A stretch of 64,000 nt of DNA from Roridomyces roridus (GCA_029378245.1 JARKIF010000004.1:1-64000); one strand, 5' to 3'; shown: positions 1 to 11,500, counted from the stretch's first letter. The notes: generated by a model from the sequence alone, not told the origin. A program made the numbers and translations.

Positions 1-302
1 GATTTAACCAGATTTCCGGTGATGGTAAGGGCACCGGAATGGTCTTAGAATATCGCGAATGAAGTATTGTATCATCAGCAACAAGAGAAGGGAAACCAAC
101 TCACATCCTAGACGACGAGGTGTGCTTTTGAGTGAGAGTAGAGGTAGGTCAAACGGGAAGGAATACCTGTAAAATAATGAGCATTCGATGTCACGGCATA
201 AACGAGGGATCAGCATACGAAATAAAAAAGTTGATGAAACCATGTAGGTGTCTTCAAGAATAATCGTTTGAAACATCATGCATGTAGCCCCCGGCGCGAC
301 AA
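1..302. other. Left edge, no gene resolved
   Basis: This stretch probably contains the 3' exons or 3' UTR of the minus-strand mS45 gene that ends its recognisable part near position 303. A 91-codon minus-strand open frame is present, but its translation resembles nothing I recognise and its composition is unconvincing. Nothing else is supported here. Confidence 0.3.
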
Positions 303-776
303 CGAACCTTTATGAATGCAGCCTCGAGACCCTGAGGCGAAGGATAGCTTCGACACGCTTCAAGCTGAGGTGGTACGACCGAGGAAAGCGCGCGGACGTT
401 ATACTCTCCGGGTCCGCCATGTAGTCGTCCAGATCTGCGTTCGTGTATTGTCCGAGATGGGTGGTGGAGGTTTGAAGGACTCGTTCAACTGAACGGCTGA
501 AGCAGGAGGTTGGCGGTGATGGACGACGAGAGATGTGTATTGGGCACATACCACTGGGGATTCCTCAATGTAGTTCAGCGGTTTGGCAACTCTGAGCGAC
601 TGGTGGTTGCGGAGGAAGGCTTTGAATGTGCTGGTGCCTTCGCCTTCGCCTTCGCCCTCGTCATCCTCGTCTTTGCTTTTGCCCTTGCTGGCGGGTGCGG
701 GAGTGGCCAGAGAACGACGAGCAAGCTGGGTGACCACGGCACCTCGTCTTGCACATCGTGGCAAGAGTGAGAACAT
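303..776 (-). CDS. Mitochondrial small-subunit ribosomal protein mS45 (Bot1-like), 3' end unresolved
   Basis: Recognised from the family of eukaryotic mitochondrial regulator proteins (Bot1p/mS45), a fungal mitoribosome small-subunit component. The start at 776 gives an Arg-rich, acid-poor presequence (MFSLLPRCARRGAVV, then RRSLATPAPASK) typical of matrix import, then an acidic Gly/Glu repeat, then FLRNHQSLRVAKPLN. After a probable intron (GTATGT donor near 563) come NESFKPPPPISDNTRTQIW and YHLSLKRVEAILRL, the family core. The frame breaks between these blocks. Adding one base to short runs at about 429-430 and 330-332 restores I-W-D-D-Y and L-R-G-L-E, so base-calling error is more likely than decay. 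It is divergent from HAL2 (215 bp between start codons). Family identity is fairly sure; exon structure and C-terminus are not. Confidence 0.7.
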
Positions 777-991
777 GGAAAATTTGACGTGCTATTTCTA
801 GGCGTTTGGCTGGGGCTTCCGAAGCAAACAGAGCCAACCCGACGGGTGCTTCCTCTCCCGCCAACGACGACGCCGGCAATCCCTCTTGTAATTGCCACAC
901 CCCGACGACCAATGTCCAGCGTCTTATGATATTATTTTTGCGCGCAGTTTCCTTGAATTTCCGTCCTACCGCCTTTCGATCATTTACCACC

Positions 992-2247
992 ATGTCCGCT
1001 GCACCATATGCCCTTGAACGCCAATTCGGCCTCTCCGCCGTCCGCCGTGCATGTGCACTGACCTCCTCCGTTTTCAATAAACTCGTCAAGAATGAAACCC
1101 TAACCAAAGGGGACAAATCTCCCGTCACTGGTACTCGAATTCACTCTACTCGAAACAAAATCAAATCGAATTCATCCGTCTAGTCGGCGACTATGCTGCT
1201 CAGGCACTCATCGGCACGATGCTCACCAAGGCTTTCCCAGCCGACCCCATCGCCGGTGAGGAAGATGCCGCGGAATTGCGCGCGGATGAAGGCAAGGTTT
1301 TGCGTGATCGGATTATCGAGCTCGCAAACGAGGCTCTCGTCGCGCCACTCGTCGAGGGCGATAAAGCGGAGTGGTGTATTGGTCCCGGACAAGAGAAGAC
1401 TACCGCTGAGCTCTTGGATGCTATTGATCGAGGCAACTACGACGGCGGACGCACCGGAAGTAGGTTCTTTCGTCCCTCATACGCGCATTTTTTTCATAGT
1501 TGGTAGGGATGTGGACCATCGACCCCATTGACGGAACCAAAGGTTTCCTTCGCGGCGAACAGTTCGCCGTCTGCCTCGCTCTTCTAGTCGATGCGCAGGT
1601 CCAGGTCGGTATCATTGGCTGCCCCAACCTCCCCGTTGACCCAACAAACCCGGATGGCGAGCGTGGCTGCATTTTCGTTGCAGTAAAAGGGCAGGGGACC
1701 CAGCAGGTGCCATTTTTACTGTGTCTTTCGACTTGGGAGCTCAACGGTCCCAGATCCCACTTAGCGGCTTCACTGAAACCACCATCACCATGCCCAAACT
1801 CACCCCATCTGCCCTTACATCCCTCGAATCCGTCGAGGCCGCCCACTCGTCGCACTCGACCACAGACACCATCACCACCATCCTCGGCATCACCCGCCCA
1901 TCAGTGCGTATGGACAGCCAGGCCAAATACGGCTGCCTCGCGCGTGGTGATGGTGGTATGTACCTCCGCATGCCCACCGGTGTCGGTTATCGTGAAAAGA
2001 TTTGGGTCTGTCGCGTGCTCTTACTTTCGTTGCCTTGAACTGACTGGGAATATAGGACCACGCATCTGGAAACCTCCTCGTTACAGAGGCGGGTGGGGTA
2101 GTCACCGACTCGCGTGGCCAGCCGCTCGATTTCGGTCTAGGGAGGACTTTGGGCGAGAACTTTGGGGTGATCGCGACTGGGAAAGAGGTGCATGCTGCGG
2201 TGCTTGATGCCGTGCAGCAGGCCATTGGCACAAAGGCCAAGGCTTAG
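992..2247 (+). CDS. HAL2: 3'(2'),5'-bisphosphate nucleotidase (HAL2/MET22)
   Basis: Removes the 3' phosphate from PAP (and PAPS), protecting sulfate assimilation and RNA turnover from PAP; Mg-dependent and Li/Na-sensitive in yeast. Four exons can be joined: 992-1130, 1184-1459, 1507-2005 and 2056-2247, with introns of 46-53 nt. Landmarks in order: N-terminal YALERQFGLSAVRRAC, the metal-site Glu in AGEEDAAELR, the DPIDGTKGFLRGEQFAV metal-binding loop of the inositol-monophosphatase superfamily, and the C-terminal DHASGNLLVTEAGGVVTDSRG. The frame shifts once in exon 3 at the G run 1694-1697; one more G gives GQGDPAGAIFTVSFD and rejoins the downstream frame. I read this as a homopolymer error. 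Length is normal for the family. Whether the gene is truly intact depends on that base. Confidence 0.9.
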
Positions 2248-2253
2248 ACTGAA

Positions 2254-2372
2254 TAGAATGCACGAGTAGAGAAAATCCAAACTACTTTTTTGGCCTTTTT
2301 CTTCTTGGGTGTTTTTGCGGGGCTGTCATCCCTCGATGTTACTTTGGATTATTTCTTCTTCTCCTTCCGATG
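2254..2372 (-). repeat. Partial duplicate of the C1D gene 3' end (left direct repeat)
   Basis: This segment matches 3640-3757, the stop-codon end and 3' flank of the C1D/LRP1 gene, in the same orientation, with scattered substitutions and small indels. It retains the Lys-rich tail-coding stretch (read on the minus strand) but is cut off from the rest of that gene. Together with the copy at 3640-3757 it forms direct repeats around the H1a gene. I infer a duplication made when the H1a block was inserted. Confidence 0.8.
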
Positions 2373-2487
2373 TTCGAGTGCGAGAAGCACATCCACTAGG
2401 ACGAGAGAAGGTGCGGCCATAGGGGCAAAAGGACGGGACTATATTCGGAGCCCCTCTAAATGGTCGGAAAACATCTGCGCCACCATA

Positions 2488-3517
2488 ATGCCGGACGAAC
2501 TCCGAGTCGAGGATGCTCAAAACTACGCTCTTCGTGTCGGGATACCCCACTACCTTGACTCCTACGGCACTTGTGAGCCGCACGAGACTAGCGTATGTAC
2601 TGCCTTCTCTTCGTCAGCCCTTGCCTTATTCTTTGTGTCAGGTCCCATCGCTCAATGCACTACTCCTCGAATTCGACCAAGTGGCTTCTACGGGTCGCGA
2701 AGCTTTTGTTCACTTGGTCGATCTCTCTAATCGTGTCGCTCGGGACGACGTCCAATTGTTCTCTCAACGCGGCCAATTCATCGACACTCTGAACCCACTC
2801 TATGACGCCTACATCGCTTTCGGGGCCACCGCGATCAAGGCTCACGCAGTCTGCGCCGAATACCTCTTGCTTCGCCGAAACATGTGTCGGGCATCTGTAC
2901 CCCTTTTGAAGATTGACGAGGCCATTGACGGGGTCCTTGTGGCTTTCAGTCGCTGCGTGCAGGAGATGACCGTTCGCCATGCAGAGGTAATAGAGGCCCA
3001 GTGGAAAGCTACCACTGACGCTTTGCGTGTTGCCATAAATCCTTACTGCATTCACCCTGCAGTGGTTTCCATCATCCAGTGGGTCGACTCTCGCAATGCA
3101 ACCAGATTCGACCTCCCCGACCTACTCGAAGCGCTCCCGCAGACAATGCAGCAGTCCACGGCCGGGCTTGCCGAGCTGATTTTGGCTTACGAGAATATGG
3201 AGAAGGTTCTGAGCCGGGGCGAACGCCACAGGCGAGCGGGACGCGAGCCGCTTGGGTCAGAATCCGACATTGAGATCATCCTTGTTGGGCTGATTCACCT
3301 TGACACGGCTGTGATGCGCTATCGAGTATGTATGGTCATTGCGAACAGGTGGACCGTGGACAGGCCTGCGATGAACATCAAAGTGCTGAGTTCCACACCG
3401 TTCCGGAAACGTCTTGCGTCAACAGAGTCGGATCTTTTGTTAAAGTACTGCGGCAGGAGAGATCCTTCGTGGCTCGACGATTTTCGATTTATACCTCGCA
3501 CTCGATTCAAGCAGTAA
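2488..3517 (+). CDS. H1a: unrecognised helical protein, H1 family
   Basis: I do not recognise a known domain. Two exons, 2488-2592 and 2642-3517, with a 49-nt intron (GTATGT...TCAG), give 326 residues. The same intron position and the sequence after it (LNALLLEFDQVA) are shared with H1b at 17230-18247, and the start codon is preceded in both by GCGCCACC. The protein looks all-helical with no signal peptide or membrane span. Recurrent blocks are GREAFVHLV, the Leu-rich FIDTLNPLYDAY, a Cys/Glu-rich helix around CAEYLLLRR, and a late hydrophobic helix with HLDTAVMRYR. A weaker match in block order to the H2 proteins (for example H2b) suggests one superfamily. It sits between HAL2 and C1D, flanked by duplicated C1D 3' ends, so it looks like a recent insertion. 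The frame is open throughout, so it is probably functional. Confidence 0.75.
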
Positions 3518-3639
3518 CTGGTGTACAACTTTTGTATTTACCAATGAAGACATGCTTTTTTTTCTTCGCCGTGACCTAAAATCGCGAAGCGGGAGGAGCG
3601 GGATGACCGTGGCTGCAGCGTCGCAAGAGATGAGACCTA

Positions 3640-3757
3640 GCAGAAATGCACATCAGTAGTCTAAGCTACTTTTTGGCCTTTTTCTTCTTGGGTGTTTTTG
3701 CGGGGCTGTCATCCTTCGACGTCGCCTTGGATTCTTTCTTCTTCTCCTTCTTCCGAC
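3640..3757 (-). repeat. C1D 3' end, right direct repeat flanking H1a
   Basis: Intact counterpart of the repeat at 2254-2372. It contains the last codons, stop and 3' flank of C1D. The two copies are roughly 85% alike by eye. They bracket a block of about 1.27 kb that carries H1a. Confidence 0.8.
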
Positions 3758-4716
3758 GCTTCTTCTTGTCCGGATCATCCTCCTCTCCTGTCCCTTCCGC
3801 AGGGGTTGACCGAGATTCTTCTTCGTCTCCATATCCTGTATTCTCGTCAAGAAAAGTGGCTGAAAAAGTGGGGGTAACGTACCAGCAAAAGGATCAATGG
3901 CAGGTCTGCGTCGCTTGGTGCCCGTAAGCACCTCGGCCTCTGGTTCCTTCACCTCAACCTCCTTTGCCTTCCCTTTGCCTTTCGCGGACTTGCTCTTGCG
4001 GCTGCTAACCTCCTCCTCCTCCTTCTCCTCACCATCAATAACCTCTAGCTCCTCATCGGACGAGCTGGCATCTCCACGCGCACGAAGCTCGGCTTCGTGC
4101 TCAGCGCGCGCGATCATCTTGGAGGTCACTTTTGGTGCGACGAATGTGCTCGGTTCGGGTGTAGCAGCAGCAGCGGAGGAGGATTCGCCCAACTTGGATT
4201 GCGTTATAGCGTGCTTGATGAAGCGCGTAGCGGCGGCTTTATCTAGAGGTGCTCGGGCTGGAGATATATATACCGTGTTAGAGACCATTTCAGTTCTTGG
4301 GAGGGGAAGAGGGACGTACGCGCTTCGGGCGTCTCCGCGGCGGTTATTTTGTCAAAGTAACGCTTCACACGAGACTGCAAGAGAATTAAGGAGGGTGTGG
4401 ACGCGTAAGAAAGTGACGCACCAGCTCCCCGACGACTGGATGAGTTTTCGGGTCGATGCCCTTCGATTTCAAGTAGACTGGGCCACAAATTAACTTTCTC
4501 AAGTAGGAGCCAAGAAGACGAAAACGCACTGAAAACCAAATCATAGACGAGATACGGTATAAGCGTCTGCAGCTTCGCCTGTTCTATTGGAGTGAGCCCG
4601 ACGGTGGTTTCTGGCAGAGTTTGCGCGAGGAGCGGCTCTAAAACGGATTCGAGAGAGCCGATGGAGTTGGTCAGGGTGGCCAGTTTGGCTTTGAGATTCG
4701 TGGTTTCGGTGGTCAT
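3666..4716 (-). CDS. LRP1: Exosome-associated protein C1D/LRP1 (Rrp47)
   Basis: Nuclear cofactor of the RNA exosome that partners Rrp6 in 3' processing of stable RNAs; also linked to DNA repair. Starts at 4716 (MTTETTNLKAKLATLTNSI). The Sas10/Utp3/C1D domain is spread over short exons: LQTLIPYLVYDLVF, then YLKSKGIDPKTHPVVGEL, SRVKRYFDKI and PLDKAAATRFIKHAI. Introns are about 50 nt. The C-terminal third is disordered and acidic (EEKEEEEV), then very Lys-rich, ending in a KKKKAKK-type tail expected for RNA binding and nuclear localisation. A late intron separates the acidic and basic parts. The 3' end has been duplicated downstream (2254-2372) around H1a, leaving this gene complete. No frame problem was found. 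Confidence 0.88.
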
Positions 4717-4840
4717 TTTCTGGGACCGAGGTGGAGGGAAAAAGAGAACGGCAATCCGAATCGGGGCGCTTCAGTTTGTGAAGAGAGAGAGAGAGAGAAA
4801 ATGGCCGACCGGGCCAGAAGCAGAGCGTGGCTGCCATCGT

Positions 4841-4959
4841 GGTTGGATGGCCGAGCGGTCTAAGGCGCCAGACTAAGGATCCGCTTCCTTGTGAAGCAAT
4901 ATTGCCTCTTCTGAGGCATCTGGTCCGAAAGGGCGTGGGTTCGAATCCCACTCCAATCA
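4841..4959 (+). tRNA. tRNA-Leu(AAG) with a 39-nt intron
   Basis: Class II tRNA. The acceptor stem GGTTGGA pairs with TCCAATC (one G-T), followed by discriminator A at 4959. The D arm begins TGGCCGAGCGGTC. The anticodon stem CCAGA (4868-4872) pairs with TCTGG (4919-4923). The loop is CT-AAG-G, an intron (4879-4917) placed after position 37, then A. A variable arm is present and the T arm is GTGGG-TTCGAAT-CCCAC. Anticodon AAG occupies 4875-4877. A second copy lies inverted at 51935-52053, differing mainly in the intron. Confidence 0.93.
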
Positions 4960-5145
4960 GATGTTTTGCTTCTTTCCTTTTACTTTCCCCAGATTCACTC
5001 GGCCAGGTTCTTATCAACAACGCTGTCGCATTTTTGAGGGTTCAAAACGAAGGCCCAGTTCACTGACGACGCCACGCAAAGAAACGCAAACACTTCAGCC
5101 CCTTTGCTCTTGTTTCACACTTACTACCCAAGTGTTCTACTACCA

Positions 5146-6082
5146 ATGCTGGACTGGGCTATACATGGCTATGTACCTAGGGTTTCTTACGAACATCCAC
5201 CGTTCGACAACTTGGGACGCCTACAGTGGGACCCTGAGGTTTGCCCACTCCGAGACTTCAAATCGTTTGCCCCGAGAAAACCGCCGCCTCTCGTATGTCT
5301 ATATACTTATCCCTTCTATCTCACTGAAGAATTCTTAGACCAAGACTATCGACCGATTTTTGCAGTGTCTCGACAGGATAACACTCCACACTCGGACCGC
5401 GCTCGGCGACCTATTCTCCTTGTGTCGCGACATTCGCCCTCCATGTTACTGGGTTTTCGTGGATCCCAGCTGCCCAGACATGCGCGCCGTCGGCCAGCTT
5501 CACAAGACTTACTTGAATCTGCTGGAAGCAATGCACGCTGTCCAATTTGCCTTCGCAACGTATTTCGTAGCCATCCGCAAACGCTCAACACCCGATGCCG
5601 ATGCGGTCATGGCGTTACACGACATTCGCGCTGCCTGCCATCGCGTGGCCGAGTGTATTCTTGAGGTCATGATACGCTGGGACAAAACTGCCGTCTACCT
5701 GGCCAAGTGGCTCCCGCTGAGTTCTGTCGAACGCCTCCCGTGGTCCTCTGATCTCAATGTCATTCACCGTCGCAAGGTACTCTCCGAAATTGACTCCTGG
5801 CGCATCTCAGCACAGGGTGAAGCCGCCATTCTCAACGAGCTTTACACGGACCTGGGGGATCACATTTTGGATATTGATGCCACGCGGCGTGCCGCAGATA
5901 TACCGCTTACTAACCTCAACGTCGCGCTCGCCGCGCTGATTTGGCATGAAAAGGGACTGGACCAATATCTCCGCAATGTGCACGGGGCCCAGCCGTGGAG
6001 ATTCAGACTGCGAGGTTCCCAGTCCAGCGGACGCACAACCTCAGACTGGATATACTATGGGCTAGAGAAAGATGAAGCTTAG
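5146..6082 (+). CDS. H2a: unrecognised helical protein, H2 family
   Basis: Unknown function. Two exons, 5146-5292 and 5339-6082, joined across a 46-nt intron, give 296 residues. Exon 1 ends in the family signature FKSFAPRKPPPL and exon 2 begins TKTIDRFLQCLDRIT, matching H2b, H2c and H2d at the same splice position. The protein is predicted to be soluble and helical: Leu-rich helices around HKTYLNLLEAMHAVQFAFA, then Cys-Arg/Val-Ala-Glu repeats, a YLAKWLPL block and a final LNVALAALIWHEKGLDQY helix. It is the most diverged H2 copy in its N-terminal 30 residues. It lies between tRNA-Leu and H2b, with a relic T gene between the two H2 copies. The frame is open, so it is probably expressed. Confidence 0.72.
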
Positions 6083-6129
6083 ATTCGAGCAGGGAGTCTA
6101 AGTTGGCATGCTCGGATACACATTCACTT

Positions 6130-6296
6130 TACTATTGAGCTACATACAAGACAATCCTACCTACAACATCACCGACGCGGCCGAATTATCAAACGCCACG
6201 AATATTCACTTCAAGTTGGGGTCGGTATTTGACGCTCAATTGCGAGAGCTTCCTGTGGCCTTCGTTCTACCGATGAGTTCGGGTGACCTTGGACAT
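6130..6296 (-). pseudogene. T-family relic (first exon fused to last exon)
   Basis: On the minus strand the T-family start context and first codons (ATG at 6294-6296, then TCCAAG) run directly into the last T exon (AACGAAGGCCACAGGAAGC onward) and the typical T 3' flank with CTCAATAG. All middle exons, including the membrane-span exon, are missing. This is an internal-deletion remnant of a T gene between H2a and H2b. Confidence 0.7.
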
Positions 6297-6346
6297 CTTG
6301 AACGGCGACAAGAAGGACTTGTGATGACTGCGGCTCTGTAATAGAA

Positions 6347-7367
6347 TGATGGGTTGAAACCCTCAAGCTCCTATTTCGTTGCCTTCACCTGATATGAACA
6401 CTCCCAACTTGGACGCTCCTAACGAACGGGACCCCGCCGTGTATCAGTACCTGCCTCTCTACAAAGCTCCACGGCCTCCAGATGGCCACCAACGAAACTT
6501 CAAATCGTTTGCACCGAAAGATCCGCCGCCTCTCGTATGCCTCTTCCCCGTCCCCTCTATTACTCCACTCAAGATTTTGTAGACCAAGTCCATGGATGAA
6601 TTTTGGCAATGTCTCGACAGGATAACATCCACAACTATGCTCGCCCTTTCCGACTTGTTCTACGTGATACGGGAGATCCGCCCCCGTATTTCTTGGATCT
6701 GGAGGGCTGGTGGTCATGCCCCAGACCTATGCGCCGTCGACAAGCTCCACTGGACTTACCTGAATCTGCTGGCCGCGATGGACACTGTTCACTTTGCGTG
6801 CGCAAAGTATTTCCTGGCCCTCCGCGCCAACTCGGAAAGCGCAACAAGTTATGATGCGGTTAATGCGTGCAAGTGCGTGGCAGAGCACATTGTTCTAGTC
6901 ACGGAACGCTGGGACCATGCTGCCGCCGACCTCTTGGAGTACCTCCCGCTGCGCCCTCTCGAACGTCTTGAGCACCTGTTCTCAGGCTTATCCGTCGCCA
7001 ACGATCGCTATCCTACTCACCGTAACAAAGTACTCTCCGTGCTTCCCTCCTTGCGTGTCTCAGCACATAGTCAAGCGGCCGTTCTCAAGGACCTTTACGA
7101 GGAGCTGGAAAAGGCCATTCTGCTTATCGAGGCGGACGGGCGTGCCGCAGATTTGCCGCATGCCAACCTCAATGTAGCGCTCGCCGCTCTGATTTGGCAC
7201 GAATGGGGGCTGGCGCAATATCGCGAGGATATGCATTTCGCCCGGCGGTGGGATGGGGGTGGAGGAGGGCCGAGCGATTATGACACCACTCAATTGATAA
7301 ATGAGTGTCGGCTGGCTGAGCACGGAGTGCAGGAATAACGAGGAGGTTGCCGAGATCGACTTTTGTG
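6347..7367 (+). repeat. Inverted repeat, left arm (H2b segment)
   Basis: This segment, H2b with its flanks, matches the reverse complement of about 50563-51590 (H2d). H2b and H2d are about 94% identical in protein, and the shared flanks end abruptly near 7367 and 50563. The two arms are about 43 kb apart in inverted orientation. Confidence 0.85.
6394..7338 (+). CDS. H2b: unrecognised helical protein, H2 family
   Basis: Two exons, 6394-6534 and 6583-7338 (48-nt intron ending TTTTGTAG), encode 298 residues. Residues 1-47 are Pro-rich and end FKSFAPKDPPPL. The rest is helical: MDEFWQCLDRITSTTMLAL, then TYLNLLAAMDTVHFACAKYF, a CKCVAEHIVLVTERWD helix, LLEYLPLRPLERLEHL, and the final HANLNVALAALIWHEWGLAQY. 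The C-terminus is Gly-rich. No catalytic motif, signal peptide or membrane span is visible. It is near-identical to H2d on the opposite strand at 50592-51533. It converges on T-A with 144 bp between stop codons, the arrangement also seen for H2c/T-E and H2d/T-F. An intact frame in both near-identical copies argues for a protein-coding gene. Confidence 0.78.
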
Positions 7368-7482
7368 AGCCTTCGTGTCATCTTTTCCCTCCACAATCAT
7401 ATTGGCATGCTCAAATAAAACAACATTTACTTGATTGAGCTACAAGATATTACACGGATAATACTACATGCACACAGAATTA

Positions 7483-8400
7483 TCAAGCACCATTCACCTG
7501 TGGTCGGAACTTTACGCTCAATTGCGAGAACTTCCTGTGGCCTTCCTTCTACCGAAATCACCAGGGTCAGTGTTAAGCGATTCCTGACCAAGAGCGACCT
7601 CTTACCTCAAGTATAGTGTCAATAGTGTGGGCGTCTCCCTCGTTCACCGACTCCTTGAGCTTGATGTGGGTCTCTTTGAGGCGACAGAGGCATCCCTGGA
7701 GGTGCTTGACCTTGTCGTCCACGGTGTCGATCACCTTCCAGCCGGGAGCGCATATCACTGGAGCCAGGTTCAGAACGCACGCCTTGAGGGACTCGGAGGG
7801 ACTGACAGAGGAACAACTCGAAGAAGATTACCAAGAGACAGCAAAAGGCGGTCCAGCCTTGAGGTAACCAACCGCATGCGACGCACGTAGGAACTGCGAA
7901 AAACAGAAAGACGAACAGATAAACTTGGATGTGGCGGAGAATTTGGCGTCTGCTGAATATTCCGTACATCTTGAACGAAATCAATTCGTTGTATGGCCTG
8001 CTGGAAATCCAAGGCGGAACATACCCTGGTCAGCTCCTTTGAAAACGCGTCGGTCGCAGCCATCACCCCGAGTAGCTCGTTGTCCGATCCTCCCCTAAGC
8101 GCAGTCTCGATGTTGTCCCAGTCGCGGAACGTCGTCGTCGAAAAGGATTGGCACAGTTCAAACATCGGTTTAAGCTGGAAGATACTGCAAAGGAATGTGG
8201 TTTCTTCTCTTATAGCTGAAGACGCGACGCACTCGAAAGGATGAGCCTCAAGCGCTTGAACCTTGAGATTTTTCACTTCCTCCAGTTGCTCGACCGTCCA
8301 CTTTGCTTTGTCGAACTCGGACGAGTAATAAGTAATAGCCTCGCTTCTCGGAGAGGTCAGATGAGGCTGGGTAACCGCTGAGAGGATTTGCCTTGGACAT
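7483..8400 (-). CDS. T-A: unrecognised two-span membrane protein, T family
   Basis: Six exons resolve cleanly: 8400-8376, 8305-8233, 8184-8025, 7969-7807, 7757-7606 and 7548-7483. All introns are GT-AG with phases that keep one frame; the product has 212 residues. Residues 1-86 are hydrophilic and helical (KWTVEQLEEVKNL, FRDWDNIETAL, DAFSKELTR). Around residues 87-101 is a basic MYGIFSRRQILRHI segment. Two closely spaced membrane spans follow at about 102-120 and 125-143, separated by WLPQGW. The tail (about 144-212) is a helical region beginning ICAPGWKVIDTVDDKV and ending KFSQLSVKFRPQVNGA. The same exon plan is seen in T-C, T-E and T-F. I know no family with this layout. It converges on H2b. 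An origin in a membrane-associated recognition protein is conceivable but unsupported. Confidence 0.75.
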
Positions 8401-8559
8401 CTTGAACGCAGAAAGAAAGGAGTTTGTTTGGCCTTAGCGAAGACGCGTTGTTTGGCAACCTGACATCAGCCTCTCGTTTTGCTACTCGAATTCCGTTCCA
8501 GGTAAGTACGAGTCTCCCCAAAAGTACTCTACTCGACAGAAGCAAAACAAACAAAAAAA

Positions 8560-11500
8560 TCAATCGTCCTCCCCAAACATGATTTTCAGATTCTCGATAC
8601 TCTCCGGGTCAGTATCCTTTTTGCCGCTGCCCCGGAACGCCTCCTTCACGATGGCCGTCTTGCGTTTTTGAATCCGCAGAATACGACCCTCGATCGTGTT
8701 GGACACCTGAAGCAGCATTGAGCATATGAGAAAGAAGAAGAAGAACTTGGCGCACAATAAAGTGCTTCACATAAACGGTCTTGTCTTGCCCGATTCGATG
8801 GACGCGGTCGACGGCTTTGGGGGAGGTAAGAGATGGGAATATCTTAAAGGAATGAATTACGTGCCTTGACTCTCTGTTGCAGCGTTCCACCAGCAGTCCA
8901 TCTTTCCGTGGTCAATAAACCTAGGCTGACCGACTTTCGAGCTTAACATACCATGAAAACATGATTCGCCGTCGTCAGCTAGAGCAATACACGTTAGCAA
9001 ACCCTCTCAAGACAAAGGGAAACAACAGCTTACATTCAACCCCACTCCACCCGCTTTCAAACTCACAACAAGCACCTTCGGCCTCCTCGTCGGCTCTCTA
9101 AACTCGTCCAACGCAGCCCCACGTTTCTTAACGTCCATCGACCCATCAAAACGGTAATTCTCAAACCTCTCGCGTTTCAGCACGATTTGGATGAGGTCAA
9201 GGAAGGACGTGAATTGTGAGAAAACGACAACGCGGAAGCACGGGTCTTGTTCACGAAGTTGACCTGTTTGCCAGCATTTAGTCATTGATATCGCAGACCA
9301 AGAGCCAGGACTAACGTAGGTTCCTGACCAACGCATCGAGCTTGGTGGATGAACGGAAGTCGTTCTTTCTCAGAACCACGGTCGGCTTTGGCTCTTGCGA
9401 GCTTGTTGGTGGCGGTTGGAAGACTTCAATTAGGTCGCTTTCCTGTATTCAAGTTTTAGAATTGCACCGGATGGCAGAGAAAGACTAACCTTGATGGGCC
9501 CGCGACTGCAATTTGGACAAAACGCCTCGACACCCTTTTCTTCGCAATTGCCTATATGCGAGACAAGACAGTCCTTGCAGCTGGGCAAAAGTCAGAATCG
9601 TAACCGGGCGGATAAGGAGCACGTACAAGCGATGCATACACTCGGGTACTAGCATCGGTGACGCCATGACATCTGTGCAAATCGGGCACTCTGAATCCGC
9701 CTCGTCGAGATCCAGATTCTCGAGCGCCTTTTGCGCAAAGACGTTGCCATTTGAAGAGCCCTCTTCGTCGTCGTCGTTGGCAAACCGCTCAATCATCTCA
9801 TTGACGTTCAGAGATCCATCACTGTCAGGGAGAGTGCGCTCGTCGTCGGCTGAGAGAACGAGGTGTGGATGGAGCACCGCCCGTCGTAACCTAAGCCAAT
9901 TGAGAGCCAACTCCAAAGAAGGGAAGAAGTGACATTACCGCATAAGCATCGCTAAAATATGGGTATAGTTCTTCCCCACAAGCCCTTTCGCATCCAACCG
10001 CTGAAAGTCTCGCTTGGCAGAATTGAACAAACTGGCATAGATCTTGCGCTCCATCGGCGTAAATTCCAGATACTCTATAGTGACCTAGGGCTCCTCGTTT
10101 AGCAACGCCAGCGTAAGGAAGAGTAACACACCTCTTTATCGGGCAACTGCACTATAGGCTTGCCATTTGCGTCTTGCATGGATTTCTCCCGTCTGAGGAG
10201 GATACTTTCCAAAATGATTTGGACGATTTCAATCGCCTTGGGATCCCTTGCGAGGAAGGGCAGGGTAATGAACCTGAGCTGGAATAAGCAAAAGCGGTGG
10301 ACCGATGACTGCGGGCCTACGAGCGGAAGAAAGAGAAATCAGACCACGGTCTGAAGTCTAGGAATTTACTGGAGTGTCTGTTAGTGACGTTTTGACGGTA
10401 CAGGAAACACGGACAGCAGAGAATATAAATCTTCCAGTTTGTTGACGATCGGCGTTCCTATGAATCTTTGAGCTTTGACCAAAGCGAGGGTGGAATGCGA
10501 CAAATACCCGTGACAGCCCATCGCCTCCGGGCATTCAACGCATAAACAGCTTTAGCTGTCTTGCTGGAGCGTGATTTGCACGAGTGCGCTTCGTCAAGCA
10601 CCACCCGAAGCCATTCCACTGTGGCTGGTTAATAGGAGCTGGCTATACGGGTAAAAGACAAACCTTCGAAAACAGGGCTCTTGAATTTTGCGTGCTCAGA
10701 CGCAAGCACACCGTACGACGTGATGACGACCTTGATCGGCTTGAGCCCGTCCTCGTCCTCGTCCTCGTCCTCCAATACGTCCTCCAAATCTAGTCGATTT
10801 TGCCCATGCCACAAGAGCACTTTGAGCGTCCCGGGTTTACAACACCTCAAAAGCTCCGCCTCCCACTGGGTTAGCAGTGAGGTTGGGGCCACGATCAGAG
10901 TTGCAGAAGGGTCGTTCTGGGCTTTGCGGCGGGGAGTTTTTTTGAAGGCGGCGTTGAGTTTCAGCTGGCGGGGCTGCTTCGTTCCGGCGGTGGGCTCTTC
11001 CGCAGGCTCTTTGCTGGTGTCTGGTTCGCAGTTGGTGTGGATGAGTGCGGCGAGCATGATCGTCTTTCCGAGCCCCATTTCTGAGCTAGATGAGCACACG
11101 AGTAGATGAACCAGAGAGCCTTACCGTCACTGCGAGAAAATCCATCAGTATAGAGAAGATAATGTCAAGAGGATCACGAACGCGAGAATCCCACCCCGGC
11201 CTTTGCGTTCTGCTTTGGGAAACTCCAGACTCAACTCGCCCGAATATGGGTTAAAGTAGAAGGGTTTCTCCTCTGCAGTAAGATCGATGACACCTCCATC
11301 GAGGGGATGCGGGAATGTGTATTTCGCCCACAACGGATGCATAGAGTTGGCTTCACGAGCGTCCATCTTGCCGAGCTCCAGGGAATGCATCCATCTGTGA
11401 TGAATCAGAAATGGCTCACAACCCGTCAAAGACTTACAGAAGCGCTTGCTTCTGGTATCCGCGAAGCGTGAACGTGAACGTGTCTGGGGGCTCCATTTCG

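Noticed and set aside
7560..8400. Frameshift in the first T exon of T-A and T-E
   Set aside because: An extra first intron (70 and 61 nt) ending just before the W-T-V-E block restores the frame in both, so these genes are intact.
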